Positions 1 through 8,402 of a DNA stretch of 64,000 nt are shown piece after piece (the stretch's first letter is position 1; each line of letters begins with the position of its first letter). The position numbers and the translations under genes are program-made. Below the pieces are notes generated by a model. That model was given only the letters and a program-made list of their open reading frames with translations, ran no database searches and was not told the origin of the DNA. Origin of the DNA: Vulcanimicrobiota bacterium (lineage in GTDB: Bacteria; Vulcanimicrobiota; Vulcanimicrobiia; Vulcanimicrobiales; Vulcanimicrobiaceae). The stretch covers positions 626,535 to 690,534 of the forward strand of contig PLJL01000001.1 in NCBI GenBank assembly GCA_003140215.1, in the 5' to 3' direction.

Positions 1-407
1 GGCGTGATCTCGCCGCGCCGCGCGTAGTGCATCTGCGAGACGTTCGCTCCGGCCTTCGCGCGCCGGATCGGGCGCGGCGCGGGAAAACGAATTGCGTCGA
101 GCTCTGGCATCGCTTCGCGCCCCAGGCGGTACACCGACGACGCCTTGGCCAGCACGTCGGTATCGGCGCGCCGTGCGATCCACGGCTCGCGGACCGCGGC
201 GATCCCGGCCCGCACGTCGATGCCGACGTCGGGATCGGTGAAGGGGCCCGACGTATCGGTGACGGTGTGAATCGTGCCGTCGGCCAGCGCGATCGCGCGG
301 AACGGAACGCGGATCGTGGGATGGCTGCCGAGCGCGTAGACTTTGCGCGACGCCGGAAACGGATCGCGCGAGAGAACGTCGTTGCTCGGCGGAAGCATGG
401 TCGCCAT
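1..407 (-). CDS. thiC: Phosphomethylpyrimidine synthase ThiC, N-terminal part (gene runs off the window)
   Basis: ThiC is the radical-SAM enzyme that rearranges aminoimidazole ribotide to hydroxymethylpyrimidine phosphate in thiamine biosynthesis. Reading the minus strand from an ATG at 407 gives about 135 residues with family hallmarks: SRKVYALGSHPTIRVPFRAI, then DTSGPFTDPDVGIDVRAG, and VSQMHYARRGEITP at the window edge. The C-terminal catalytic barrel and the CX2CX4C cluster motif lie beyond position 1. A second in-frame ATG lies at 398. An AGGAG sequence sits about 12 nt before the ATG at 407, rather far for a strong site. The TPP riboswitch immediately upstream confirms the identification and implies repression by thiamine pyrophosphate. 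Confidence 0.95.
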   Translation of the reverse strand, partial: MATMLPPSNDVLSRDPFPASRKVYALGSHPTIRVPFRAIALADGTIHTVTDTSGPFTDPDVGIDVRAGIAAVREPWIARRADTDVLAKASSVYRLGREAMPELDAIRFPAPRPIRRAKAGANVSQMHYARRGEIT

Positions 408-420
408 GTGAAAGATGCAC

Positions 421-504
421 TCCTCTTCGCCGGTATGAGCCGGATCAGGTGGTAACGGTCGACGGCCTCGAGCCGCCCTCTCAGCCCCTCGCGGGGACTC
501 CCGT
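421..504 (-). ncRNA. TPP riboswitch (THI element) upstream of thiC
   Basis: On the minus strand the leader contains the conserved THI-box segments in order: a GTCCCC/GGGGC helix running into GGGGCTGAGAGG, then CCGTTACCACCTGATCCGG, then TACCGGCGAAGAGGA. These match the pyrimidine- and pyrophosphate-sensing halves of the TPP aptamer. The AGGAG near the 3' edge lies beside the thiC start, so ligand binding probably blocks translation initiation; no separate terminator hairpin is visible. The assignment is secure from the motif order; the exact P1 boundaries are approximate. Confidence 0.95.
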
Positions 505-516
505 AGCGTATGGACG

Positions 517-545
517 ACGTTATGCCGAAGGGCCGTTCGTGTCAA
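517..545 (-). promoter_or_regulatory. Probable sigma70-type promoter for thiC/riboswitch transcript
   Basis: Minus-strand TTGACA (545-540), a 17-nt spacer and TAACGT (522-517). Initiation would fall near 510, just ahead of the aptamer. It overlaps the proposed GTG start of the divergent transporter gene. Confidence 0.6.
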
Positions 546-1423
546 GGACGCACCGCGCGCTGCTGCTGGTCGCGCTCGCCCAGCTCGCCATCGGCGCCGC
601 CGCGGTGTTCGCACGCTTCGCGCTCGCTTCGGGAGGCCCGCTCGCGGTGAGCGCGGCGCGCTTGACGATGGCCGCGGCCCCGCTCCTGGTGCTGGCGGCG
701 CTGCGCGGGCGCCTGCGGATGCTCGACCCAGGGACCGAGCGGCGCCTGGCCCTGGCCGGCGTGCTGCTGGCGCTGCACTTCGCGACCTGGATCGCCTCGC
801 TGAACTTCGCCTCGGTGGCGATCTCGACGCTGCTGGTGTGCAGCTCGGCGGTGTGGACCGAAGCCTACGCGGTGCTGCGCCGCCGGCGCGTCGACCCATT
901 GGTGGCCGCCAGCGTGCTGGGCGCGCTCGTCGGCGTCGCGATCGTCGTCGGCGCTCCGGATCGTCAGAATACCCCCGCCGGGATCGTGCTCGCGATCGCG
1001 GGCGCGATCAGCATCGCCGCCTACTTGATCGTCGTGCGCGCGACGGACGAGCGCTACGACACCCTCGCGGTCACCTCGCGCACCTACGCGTACGCCGCGC
1101 TCGTGCTGATCGCCGCAAGCCTGGTCGCGCACGACACGCTGCCGCCGCTCGCCGACGCGCGGGCCTGGGGCGGGATCGTCGCGATGGCGCTGCTGTCGCA
1201 GCTGTTTGGGCACACGGCGCTCAACGCCGGGGTCCGCGTGCTCAGCCCGACGTTCGTCTCGACGACGACGCTGCTCGAGCCGGTGATCGCCGCAATACTG
1301 GCGGCGTGGCTCTTCGGTGAGCGCTTGGGCACGTCGACCGCACTCGGGGCAGTCGTGATCTTCGGCGCGATCACGGTCGCGGTGCGCGGCGAACGCCCGC
1401 CGGACGGTCCGGCGAGCGGCTGA
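539..1423 (+). CDS. EamA/DMT-family membrane transporter
   Basis: A 294-aa integral membrane protein with about ten hydrophobic segments arranged as two EamA-type halves. The first half opens with LLLVALAQLAIGAAAVFARF and the second closes with VLSPTFVSTTTLLEPVIAAILAAWLFGE, the typical C-terminal EamA signature. These drug/metabolite exporters move small metabolites across the inner membrane; the substrate cannot be read from sequence. The reading frame stays open back to an ATG at 449, but that would put coding sequence inside the riboswitch. I therefore prefer the GTG at 539, which gives a normal family length. It is divergent from thiC with only about 34 nt to the aptamer, so regulation may be shared. 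A thiamine-precursor role is possible but unsupported. Confidence 0.85.
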   Translation: MSRTHRALLLVALAQLAIGAAAVFARFALASGGPLAVSAARLTMAAAPLLVLAALRGRLRMLDPGTERRLALAGVLLALHFATWIASLNFASVAISTLLVCSSAVWTEAYAVLRRRRVDPLVAASVLGALVGVAIVVGAPDRQNTPAGIVLAIAGAISIAAYLIVVRATDERYDTLAVTSRTYAYAALVLIAASLVAHDTLPPLADARAWGGIVAMALLSQLFGHTALNAGVRVLSPTFVSTTTLLEPVIAAILAAWLFGERLGTSTALGAVVIFGAITVAVRGERPPDGPASG

Positions 1424-1474
1424 CTAAGCACGCTCGCCGGATCGATCAGCGGGTTCGCAAGCGACGAGCGGGGC

Positions 1475-2002
1475 CTATTGCCGCGTGCAAGATTCCTTGG
1501 ACGTCAGCATCTTTCCGGTCTTCGACGACGTCCAGCTGCTGGTCGACGAGTACCCGTTGTCGGCCGTCTTCGTGAAGACGCTCGTACCGTTGCTCGTGCT
1601 CGGGTACGCGACGGACCATTTCGAGCCGTTGAGCGCCGGTGACGTGCTCGTCTCGACCTGGCTTGCTCCGCGGGAGTCGATGGAGATGAGCACCCAGTTG
1701 GCGTGCTGCGGATTGTACGCGAGGTACAGATCTTGTTGAGAACCGGTTTGACCGTCGCGCATGGTCGTCTGCGCCGCGTGCAGCCATTGCGGACCGTACG
1801 CGGTCACGACTTGCGTCTCCGACATCGTTGCGGTCTTGGCCGTTCCGGCGACGTTGACCGTACGCGTGCAATGCCACGTGCCGAGCAGAAACTTGAAGCT
1901 TGCCGCTCGGTCGGCGGCGGATCCGGGGGCCGGCGCGCCGATCGCGGGGGTTGCGCCGATCAGGGAAAGGGCGAGGATGAAACCGACTGCTTTTGAGTAC
2001 AC
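1475..2002 (-). CDS. Exported protein of unknown function, lipocalin-like size
   Basis: A 175-aa protein starting at a GTG preceded by AAGGAG at good spacing. Residues 1-23 form a signal peptide (hydrophobic FILALSLIGATPAIGA). The mature part begins with a segment like FKFLLGTWHCTRTVNV and is rich in Thr/Ser beta strands (WLHAAQTTMRDG, YNPQHANWVLISIDSRG, KWSVAYPSTSNG). The pattern of about eight short strands after a conserved GTW resembles small secreted calycin-type (DUF1579-like) proteins, but the family is not certain. Two cysteines (in WHCT and ESCT) could form a disulfide after export. It lies 21 nt downstream of the small Cys/Tyr protein on the same strand, so the two are probably co-transcribed. 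Confidence 0.7.
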   Translation of the reverse strand: MYSKAVGFILALSLIGATPAIGAPAPGSAADRAASFKFLLGTWHCTRTVNVAGTAKTATMSETQVVTAYGPQWLHAAQTTMRDGQTGSQQDLYLAYNPQHANWVLISIDSRGASQVETSTSPALNGSKWSVAYPSTSNGTSVFTKTADNGYSSTSSWTSSKTGKMLTSKESCTRQ

Positions 2003-2023
2003 GATGTCTTCTCTCCTTAGCCG

Positions 2024-2338
2024 TCAGTTACAGACGTAGACGTAGCGATACACATAAACGCAACGACCGCCGCTACAGTAGTACACGTATCGGTAGACGT
2101 AATAGCATACCGGGACCCAGGCGACTTGCGTCGGCGAGGTGCCGAGCAGTTGTGCCGCTCGCGCCGATTCGGCAGTGGACACGGGGTGCGAGACGCGGTC
2201 CGGCGCGACGCCGACGTGAGCGACTGCGGCAGCGCTCGGGGTCGACACTGAGTCGGCCCGGGCGAGTGCTGGGGCCGTGCCCGCCGCCATGAGGACGCCG
2301 CACGCGAGAAGGACGGAGATGACGCGAGGATATGACAA
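2024..2338 (-). CDS. Small exported protein with symmetric Cys-Tyr-Val hairpin tail
   Basis: A 104-aa protein with no recognised family. I place the start at TTG 2338, with a GAGGG five nt upstream, because this gives a normal signal peptide (VISVLLACGVLMAAGTAPALARA). An in-frame ATG also exists at about 2409. After a low-complexity middle, the C-terminus consists of two nearly identical nine-residue Tyr/Val strands (YYVYRYVYY and VYVYRYVYV). Each is bounded by cysteines and they are joined by SGGR. The cysteine spacing is C-9-C-4-C-9-C, ideal for a two-disulfide beta-hairpin in the oxidising periplasm or outside the cell. It is followed directly by the exported protein at 1475-2002. Function is unknown: adhesive, amyloid-like or antimicrobial roles are all speculative. 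Confidence 0.65.
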   Translation of the reverse strand: MSYPRVISVLLACGVLMAAGTAPALARADSVSTPSAAAVAHVGVAPDRVSHPVSTAESARAAQLLGTSPTQVAWVPVCYYVYRYVYYCSGGRCVYVYRYVYVCN

Positions 2339-2525
2339 GAATTCCCTCAGTTCATAAGGATTCACCCGCGGTACAACCACACGGTACCACCGTTTCGGAC
2401 TCCTGACCATGGGGGCCGAGCGTAGGCCCGCGTCGTAGCTATGCGCTTTTCGAGGAAATGTGGGCGGCGGCGGGTGCGCCCGCCTCGATTGTGGCGTAGT
2501 ATCGGATCGGAGAAGGAGATCGACG

Positions 2526-3530
2526 ATGCAAAAGTTGGCAGTATCGGCACTCATCCTGGGGCTTGCGGCATGTAATGGTGGCTCGAGCAGCCCGCCGTCC
2601 TTCTCGACGGGCGTGGGCCGGCCGCCCAGTGGAACGATCGTCGAGTACGCGATCCCCACCGCCAACGCGGGTCCGTTCGCTATCACGCAAGGCCCCGACG
2701 GCAACATGTGGTTCACCGAATCCAACACCGGCACCAACAAAGTGGCTAACGTCACGCCCGCCGGGGTCATCACCGAGTTCACGCTGCCGACTGCCAACGC
2801 GTTTCCGGGCAACATCGTGGCCGGGCCCGACGGCAACCTCTGGTATGTGGACGAGGCGAACCATCTCGGCAAAGTGACGACCGCGGGAACGATCACGCTG
2901 TTCCCGGCGGCCGATCCTTCCGGACTCGCGGTTGGACCCGACAGCAACTTGTGGGTAGCCGAGTTCAACGGGATGAAGGTCGACGTCTACTCGACCGCCG
3001 GCGCGCTGCTGCACACCTACGCATCCGGCACCAACCCGGCCAACCTGCAGCTCGAACAGATCACCGCCGGGCCCGACGGCAACATGTGGTTCGACACCTT
3101 CAGCGGCGACAACGTCGTGAAGATGATCACCGGGACGGGCGCGACGACGGCCTTCGTCTACATGCCGACGATTCAAAACGTCATGCGCGGCATGGCCAAG
3201 GGACCCGACGGCAACGTGTGGGCGTGCGCTTCCGACAGTAACCTCATCGCGCGAATCACACCGGCGGGAGTGCTGACCACGTTCGCGATTCCCAGCGCGA
3301 ACGCACAGCCTTACGGCATCACGACCGGTACGGACGGAAATCTCTACTTCGCCGAACCCGGGGTCAATCGGACGACCAACAAGATCGGCCGCATCACGCC
3401 GACCGGCACGATAACCGAGTTTGCGATTCCGACCGCGCTGTCCGGCCCCGTTTTCATCGCCGCCGGGCCCAACAGCACGATCTGGTTCACCGAGGGCAGC
3501 TCCAACAAGATCGGCGAGCTCTTCTTGTAA
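2526..3530 (+). CDS. Vgb-like beta-propeller lipoprotein
   Basis: A 334-aa protein starting at an ATG preceded by GGAGAAGGAG. The N-terminus MQKLAVSALILGLAACNGG is a lipoprotein signal with lipobox LAAC. The mature chain is built of repeating blades with the signature of the virginiamycin B lyase/SMP-30-like propeller: a GPDGN(M/L)WF core, then NK(V/I) and a TP(A/T)G-ITEF(A/T)(I/L)PTA strand, repeated about seven times. True Vgb streptogramin lyases carry catalytic His and Glu residues that I cannot identify here. A secreted binding or structural propeller is therefore more likely than antibiotic inactivation. A related, truncated gene lies at 20130-20750. Expression is monocistronic, ending at the hairpin 3532-3556. 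Confidence 0.85.
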   Translation: MQKLAVSALILGLAACNGGSSSPPSFSTGVGRPPSGTIVEYAIPTANAGPFAITQGPDGNMWFTESNTGTNKVANVTPAGVITEFTLPTANAFPGNIVAGPDGNLWYVDEANHLGKVTTAGTITLFPAADPSGLAVGPDSNLWVAEFNGMKVDVYSTAGALLHTYASGTNPANLQLEQITAGPDGNMWFDTFSGDNVVKMITGTGATTAFVYMPTIQNVMRGMAKGPDGNVWACASDSNLIARITPAGVLTTFAIPSANAQPYGITTGTDGNLYFAEPGVNRTTNKIGRITPTGTITEFAIPTALSGPVFIAAGPNSTIWFTEGSSNKIGELFL

Positions 3531-3531
3531 C

Positions 3532-3556
3532 GACGACGGCGCCCGGCGCCGTCGTC
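3532..3556. terminator. GC-rich hairpin between convergent genes
   Basis: A perfect 11-bp inverted repeat (GACGACGGCGC / GCGCCGTCGTC) with a 3-nt loop begins two bases after the stop of the propeller gene. The opposing gene ends at 3590. There is no T-tract, so termination efficiency is uncertain; it could act on both strands. Confidence 0.5.
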
Positions 3557-3589
3557 ATCCTCGCCGCGACCGCAAGCTGAGGCCTAAGA

Positions 3590-4522
3590 CTACGTGACCT
3601 CGTGGGAGTACGGCGTCATCAGCCATGCCTGCATCTCCGAGCCGCCTTGCCATGGGCCCGCGACCACCGTCGTCCCCGGCGGGAAAGGGCCCTGCGGCGA
3701 CCCCAAGACGGTGAGGTACGTCTGCGGATCGGGACCGCCGCCCGTTCGCATCGTGCTATAGCCTTCGTCCTGCGCGCTGCCGACGATCCACGTCGACCAC
3801 TGGCCCGCCTGCCCGGAGTCGGTACAGGTAACCGGTCCGCCGCCGGGGGCGCTTTGCATGATCATGCTGATCTCTTCGTTGGTGAAGACGACGCCGAGCG
3901 CGGTCACCCCGTCGATGAGGAAGTTGGCGTCCCACAGCTGCGCCGGGCCGGCCCCATTATCGGTGCCGTTGGGCGTCTGAATCGTCAGCTGCCCCGTCGC
4001 ATTGTCGGGATTCGCCGCGAGCACCGTCGCCGGGGCGCATTCCGGCGCCAGCGAATAGTTCCAGGGATAGTCCTCGCTGCCGCTGTCCACGAACGTCCAC
4101 ACCTCGTTGGGCTGCCCGCCGCCCCAGCCGTTGTAGGCGATCACCTCGCTGCCCGGCGGGTAGGGCCCGTTTCCGGCGACGTTGAGGTTGATCGAGGTGC
4201 TCATCGTCGGGCGCACGGCCAGCGCGTTGCCGCCCGCCGCGACGTCCCAGGTCGATGCTGAAGATAGGCCGTCGACGATGGGCTGCAGCGCGAGGACCGA
4301 CTCGCCTGCGACCACGGTCAGGACCGACGTTTGCCCCAGCTCGCTGCTGAGCAGATTGACCATCGCGAAGCCGCCGCTCGCGTTGTCGTAGATGAGCGAC
4401 CAGAACATCGCCGACGTCTGCGCCGATGCGTCCTGGACGACGATCTGACCGCTCTCCGTCGCCGCGAGCGCCAGCGTCTCGCCGTTAGGCCCCAGGCAGC
4501 CCGGCGTGATGAAATATCCCAC
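3590..4522 (-). CDS. Trp-rich repeat protein, possibly beta-trefoil
   Basis: A 310-aa protein starting at a GTG with GGGAGG six nt upstream. No signal peptide is visible. Tryptophans recur in similar settings (SAMFWSLIYD, SASTWDVAAG, NEVWTFVDSG, AQLWDANFLI, GQWSTWIVGS, EMQAWLMTPY), each following a strand such as VLAANP or YLTVLGSPQGPFPPGT. This period of roughly 45-50 residues with W/L cores is typical of ricin-type or other beta-trefoil carbohydrate-binding folds, but the diagnostic QxW motif is not clean. It may be an intracellular or non-classically secreted lectin; the call is structural inference only. It is divergent from the glycosidase at 4610, separated by 87 nt. Confidence 0.6.
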   Translation of the reverse strand: MGYFITPGCLGPNGETLALAATESGQIVVQDASAQTSAMFWSLIYDNASGGFAMVNLLSSELGQTSVLTVVAGESVLALQPIVDGLSSASTWDVAAGGNALAVRPTMSTSINLNVAGNGPYPPGSEVIAYNGWGGGQPNEVWTFVDSGSEDYPWNYSLAPECAPATVLAANPDNATGQLTIQTPNGTDNGAGPAQLWDANFLIDGVTALGVVFTNEEISMIMQSAPGGGPVTCTDSGQAGQWSTWIVGSAQDEGYSTMRTGGGPDPQTYLTVLGSPQGPFPPGTTVVAGPWQGGSEMQAWLMTPYSHEVT

Positions 4523-4609
4523 AGTACACCTCCCCGGAATGTAAGCGAGGCCTGCCCTTCGCGCGCGCGACAACAGGAAACCTTGCGGCGGCTCCCCGAG
4601 ATAGCGGGG

Positions 4610-7264
4610 ATGCATCCCAATCCCGAGCGCGAGCGCATCGAGGCTGCGACGCGGCACGAAGCGCATTGGCGGCGTTGGGGTCCGTACCTGAGCGACCGCC
4701 AATGGGGTACGGTTCGCGAAGACTACAGCCCCGACGGGAACGCCTGGGACTACTTTCCCTTCGAGATGGCGCGGCTGCGCGCGTATCGCTGGGGCGAGGA
4801 CGGGATCCTCGGCATCTGCGACAACCACCAGCGGCTGTGCTTCGCGCCCGCGTTCTGGAACGAGCGCGACGAGATCATCAAAGAACGCTTCTACGGACTG
4901 GGCGGCCATCAGGGCAACCACGGCGAGGACGTCAAGGAGTATTGGTGGTACGTCGACGCCGTCCCGTCGCACGCGTACCTCAAGGCCCTGTACCGCTATC
5001 CGCAGGCGGCCTTTCCCTACCGCGAGCTGCGCGAGCAAAACGCGGCACGCGGGCGCGGCGAGCGCGAGTACGAGCTGGTCGACACCGGCATCTTCGCGGA
5101 CGACGCCTACTTCGACATCACCGTCGAGTACGCCAAGCGCGACGTCGACGACATCCTGGTGCGCATCACTGCGACGAATCGCGGCCGGCAGAGCGCACCG
5201 CTGCACGTGCTGCCGCAGCTGTGGTTTCGCAACGAATGGTCCTGGAAGTGCGGGACACCGCGCGCCCGCATCCACGACGCCGTAGCCGGCGGCCGGGCCC
5301 TGATCGCCGAGCACGCCACGCTGGGCAAACGCTGGATCGTCAGCGACGGCGGCGCGCAGGAGACGTTGTTCACCGAGAACGACACCGACTTCGAGCGCGC
5401 CTTCGGCGTCCCGTCACCGTCGCGGTTCGTGAAAAGCGGGATCGACCGCGCCGTGCGCGGAGAAGACCGCGACGGCATCAATCCGGCGCGCGCCGGTTCT
5501 AAAGCAGCGCTGCACTACCATTGGACCATCGAACCCGGCGCGACGCGTACGGTGCGTCTGCGCATCAGCGACATCCCCGAGGCCGGCCTCGACGCGGAGT
5601 TCGACGCGACCTTCGATCGCCGCGCCGAGGAAGCCGATCGCTTCTATGCGGCGCTCGGGCCGGCGCAGCTCGATGCCGAATCCGCGGCGATCCAGCGCAG
5701 CGCGTTCGCCGGGATGATCTGGTGCAAGCAGTTCTACAACTACGTCGTGCGGGATTGGCTGCTCGGCGACGAGCTCACCCCGCCGCCGCCCGCGGTGCGC
5801 AAGCACGGCCGCAACGCGAATTGGCTGCACCTCTACAACGACGACGTGCTGTCGATGCCCGACACCTGGGAGTACCCGTGGTATGCGGCGTGGGACCTCG
5901 CTTTTCACGTCATCCCGTTCGGCCTGATCGATCCGGACTTCGCAAAACGGCAGCTCACGCTGCTCACGCGCGAATGGTTCATGCATCCCAGCGGACAGCT
6001 CCCGGCGTACGAGTGGGCCTTCGACGACGTCAACCCGCCGGTGCACGCCTGGGCTGCGCTGCGGCTGTACAAGATCGAGGCCAAGCGCAACGGCGGCGTC
6101 GGCGACTTCCACTTTCTCGAGCGCGCGTTCCAGAAGCTGCTGATGAACTTCACCTGGTGGGTGAACCGCAAGGACGTCGCCGGCCGCAACGTGTTCCAGG
6201 GCGGGTTCCTGGGGCTCGACAACGTCGGCCCGTTCGACCGCGGCCAGTCGCTCCCCGACGGTGCGTACCTCGCGCAGAGCGACGGCACATCGTGGATGGC
6301 GGTGTACGCGCTCAACATGCTGGCGATCGCGATCGAGCTGGCCAAGCACGACGAAGACTACGCCGACGTCGCTTCGAAGTTCTTCGAGCACTTTCTCATC
6401 ATCGCCGACGCCATGAACTCCGAACGCGACGACGAGCCGGGGCTGTGGGACCCCGAGGACGAGTTCTACTACGACCAGGTGTACCTGCGCAACGGTGAGC
6501 GCATCCCGGTCAAGGTGCGCAGCGTCGTCGGCATCGTGCCGATCTTCGCGGTCGAGACGCTCGGCGCGCTGACGCTCGACGCGATGCCGGGCTTCAAGAA
6601 GCGCGTCGAGTGGTTTCTCGACAACCGCCCCGAGCTCGCCGAGAACGTCGCGCGCATCGACGTCGGCGGCCAGCTCGACCGGCGCCTGATGGCGATCTGC
6701 AACCCGGACCGGTTGCGCAGCATCCTGCGGCGGGTCTTCGACGAGGACGAGTTCCTCTCGCCGCACGGGGTACGAATGCTCTCGCGCTATCACCGCGATC
6801 ATCCCTATGTGCTCAAGCTCGGCGGTGAGGAGTTCCGCTGCGACTACGAACCGGCCGAGTCCAGCAGCGGGCTCTTCGGCGGGAACTCCAACTGGCGCGG
6901 CCCGGTGTGGATGCCCCTGAATTTCTTGCTGATCGAGGCGCTGCAGAAGTTCCACCACTACCTGGGCGACGAGTACACGATCGAGTTCCCGACCCGTTCG
7001 GGGCGCATGCTGACGCTGTGGCAGATCTCGCTCGAGCTCGCGGACCGGCTCGTCGGATTGTTCCGGCGCGGCGCCGACGGCCGCCGCCCGTTCAACGGCG
7101 CGGTCGAGCTGTTCCAGACCGATGCGAATTGGCGCGACCGGCTGTTGTTCCACGAGTACTTCAACGGCGATACCGGCGAAGGACTCGGCGCGTCGCATCA
7201 AACCGGCTGGACGGGCCTCGTCGCCAAGCTCATCGACCAACTCGCCGCCTACCGAGACAGGTGA
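4610..7264 (+). CDS. GH63/MGH1-like glycoside hydrolase (glucosidase family)
   Basis: An 884-aa protein matching the long bacterial 'glucosidase' group of the six-hairpin (alpha/alpha)6 GH63 clan. The N-terminal beta domain includes RRWGPYLSDRQWGTVREDYS and FPFEMARLRAYRWGEDGILG. The catalytic barrel carries WEYPWYAAWDLAFHVIPFGL (with the likely general acid Asp), the EWAFDDVNPPVHAWAALRLY segment and the C-terminal NSNWRGPVWMPLNFLLIEAL and GEGLGASHQTGWTGLVAK. Members hydrolyse alpha-glucosidic oligosaccharides; exact substrate unknown. The open frame extends upstream, but the ATG at 4610 starts the conserved sequence. No signal peptide, so it is cytoplasmic. The following hydrolase starts within or directly after its stop codon, indicating an operon. 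Confidence 0.9.
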   Translation: MHPNPERERIEAATRHEAHWRRWGPYLSDRQWGTVREDYSPDGNAWDYFPFEMARLRAYRWGEDGILGICDNHQRLCFAPAFWNERDEIIKERFYGLGGHQGNHGEDVKEYWWYVDAVPSHAYLKALYRYPQAAFPYRELREQNAARGRGEREYELVDTGIFADDAYFDITVEYAKRDVDDILVRITATNRGRQSAPLHVLPQLWFRNEWSWKCGTPRARIHDAVAGGRALIAEHATLGKRWIVSDGGAQETLFTENDTDFERAFGVPSPSRFVKSGIDRAVRGEDRDGINPARAGSKAALHYHWTIEPGATRTVRLRISDIPEAGLDAEFDATFDRRAEEADRFYAALGPAQLDAESAAIQRSAFAGMIWCKQFYNYVVRDWLLGDELTPPPPAVRKHGRNANWLHLYNDDVLSMPDTWEYPWYAAWDLAFHVIPFGLIDPDFAKRQLTLLTREWFMHPSGQLPAYEWAFDDVNPPVHAWAALRLYKIEAKRNGGVGDFHFLERAFQKLLMNFTWWVNRKDVAGRNVFQGGFLGLDNVGPFDRGQSLPDGAYLAQSDGTSWMAVYALNMLAIAIELAKHDEDYADVASKFFEHFLIIADAMNSERDDEPGLWDPEDEFYYDQVYLRNGERIPVKVRSVVGIVPIFAVETLGALTLDAMPGFKKRVEWFLDNRPELAENVARIDVGGQLDRRLMAICNPDRLRSILRRVFDEDEFLSPHGVRMLSRYHRDHPYVLKLGGEEFRCDYEPAESSSGLFGGNSNWRGPVWMPLNFLLIEALQKFHHYLGDEYTIEFPTRSGRMLTLWQISLELADRLVGLFRRGADGRRPFNGAVELFQTDANWRDRLLFHEYFNGDTGEGLGASHQTGWTGLVAKLIDQLAAYRDR

Positions 7265-7269
7265 ACGCG

Positions 7270-8163
7270 ATGCCGAATTTGCTCGCCGCGATCTGCACCG
7301 CTGCGACGGCGTTCGTCGGAACGATCTGCACGCCGGGTACGCCGGGTACGCATGCCGCGGTGCTCGTTTTGGGCGGCTCGGGCGGCGGTGACGGGTTGGC
7401 CCCGTTCGCGACGCGCTTCGCGCAGCGCGGATACGTCGCGGCGTCGGTGGCGTACTTCGGCGCGCCCGGCTTGCCCGATGCGCTTGACGAGATCCCCGTC
7501 GAGACGGTCGAAAAGGCGCTCGCCGCCGTAGCCCAACGGCCCGACGTCGACCCGTCGCGGATCGGATTGTTCGGTGACTCCAAGGGCGGCGAGTTGGCGC
7601 TGCTCGCGGCGTCGACATACCCCCAGTTCCGCGCGGTCGTCGCGGTCGTGCCGAGTCCGTTTGCGTGGAGCGGCGCGAGCTTGGGTTCGTCGTGGACCGT
7701 GGGTGGAAAGCCGGTGCCGTACGTGCAGCTGGAACGCCGCCCGCGCGGCGGCCCGTTCCGCGGTTTCGGAAACGGCACCCCCGTGGAGTCCCGCAGAGCC
7801 TACGATGCTTCGATGCGGTTGCATCGGTCCGCGATCCCGGCGGCCACGTTCCACCTCGAGAATGTGCGCGGGCCGATCCTGCTGCTCGCCGGCGACGATG
7901 ACGGCGTGTGGGACTCGCCGGCCCAATGCGCGATCGGCATCGCGTACCTGCATGCACGCGCGCACCCGTACGCCGACGAGTACGTGCACTACCCCAATGC
8001 GGGACACGCGTTTCTCTTCGCGACCCCGGCGCGACCGCTGGTCGAAGGCGCCCGCGGCACGCTGACGGTCCGTTTCGGCGGTACGCCCGCCGGCAACGTC
8101 GCGGCCCACGACGCGGCCTGGACCAAAATCGACGACTTCCTCACCCGCGCGCTAGGTGCGTAG
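7270..8163 (+). CDS. Alpha/beta hydrolase of the BAAT/acyl-CoA thioester hydrolase C-terminal type
   Basis: A 297-aa protein with an alpha/beta-hydrolase core resembling the C-terminal domain of acyl-CoA thioesterases and BAAT enzymes. An oxyanion-type VLGGSGGGDG is followed by a nucleophile elbow GLFGDSKGGELAL (Ser), an acidic residue in LLLAGDDDGVWDS and a histidine in YPNAGHAFLF. The N-terminal Ig-like domain of full BAAT enzymes is missing, as in many bacterial single-domain members. A GTG at 7261 overlaps the stop of the glycosidase (GTGA) and could start the protein three codons earlier. Substrate is unknown; esterase or thioesterase activity is expected. Confidence 0.8.
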   Translation: MPNLLAAICTAATAFVGTICTPGTPGTHAAVLVLGGSGGGDGLAPFATRFAQRGYVAASVAYFGAPGLPDALDEIPVETVEKALAAVAQRPDVDPSRIGLFGDSKGGELALLAASTYPQFRAVVAVVPSPFAWSGASLGSSWTVGGKPVPYVQLERRPRGGPFRGFGNGTPVESRRAYDASMRLHRSAIPAATFHLENVRGPILLLAGDDDGVWDSPAQCAIGIAYLHARAHPYADEYVHYPNAGHAFLFATPARPLVEGARGTLTVRFGGTPAGNVAAHDAAWTKIDDFLTRALGA

Positions 8164-8365
8164 TTCATCGGCACGGAGACGGAAAAGCGTCGTCTGTGGG
8201 GTTATTTTCGGTCGACTCGGAACCGGAGGAGGACACGCGCAACGAAGTACGACCGCCAAAAGCGGTCTTGGTAAACGAATACCGTTATCCGCTCCACTAT
8301 GAGCTACTGAGTATTAGCGCCCCAGCGAGCTCATAAGATGGAGCCGAACGGGCCGAAAAGATGGC

Positions 8366-8394
8366 TTGACGGGCTACACTCCCATTGATACGAT
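8366..8394 (+). promoter_or_regulatory. Sigma70-type promoter, apparently leaderless transcript
   Basis: TTGACG (8366-8371), a 17-nt spacer and TACGAT (8389-8394). Transcription would start at about 8401-8402, so the ATG at 8403 would be at or within a base or two of the 5' end. No ribosome binding site precedes the ATG, which agrees with leaderless translation. Confidence 0.65.
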
Positions 8395-8402
8395 AGCGTC
8401 AA

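Noticed and set aside
27..455. Plus-strand Arg-rich frame at the window start
   Set aside because: The opposite strand encodes ThiC with clear motifs; the plus frame has shadow-type composition.
2526..3530. Functional streptogramin-inactivating Vgb
   Set aside because: It is a lipoprotein with a propeller fold but the catalytic His/Glu residues of Vgb are not identifiable; no resistance role claimed.
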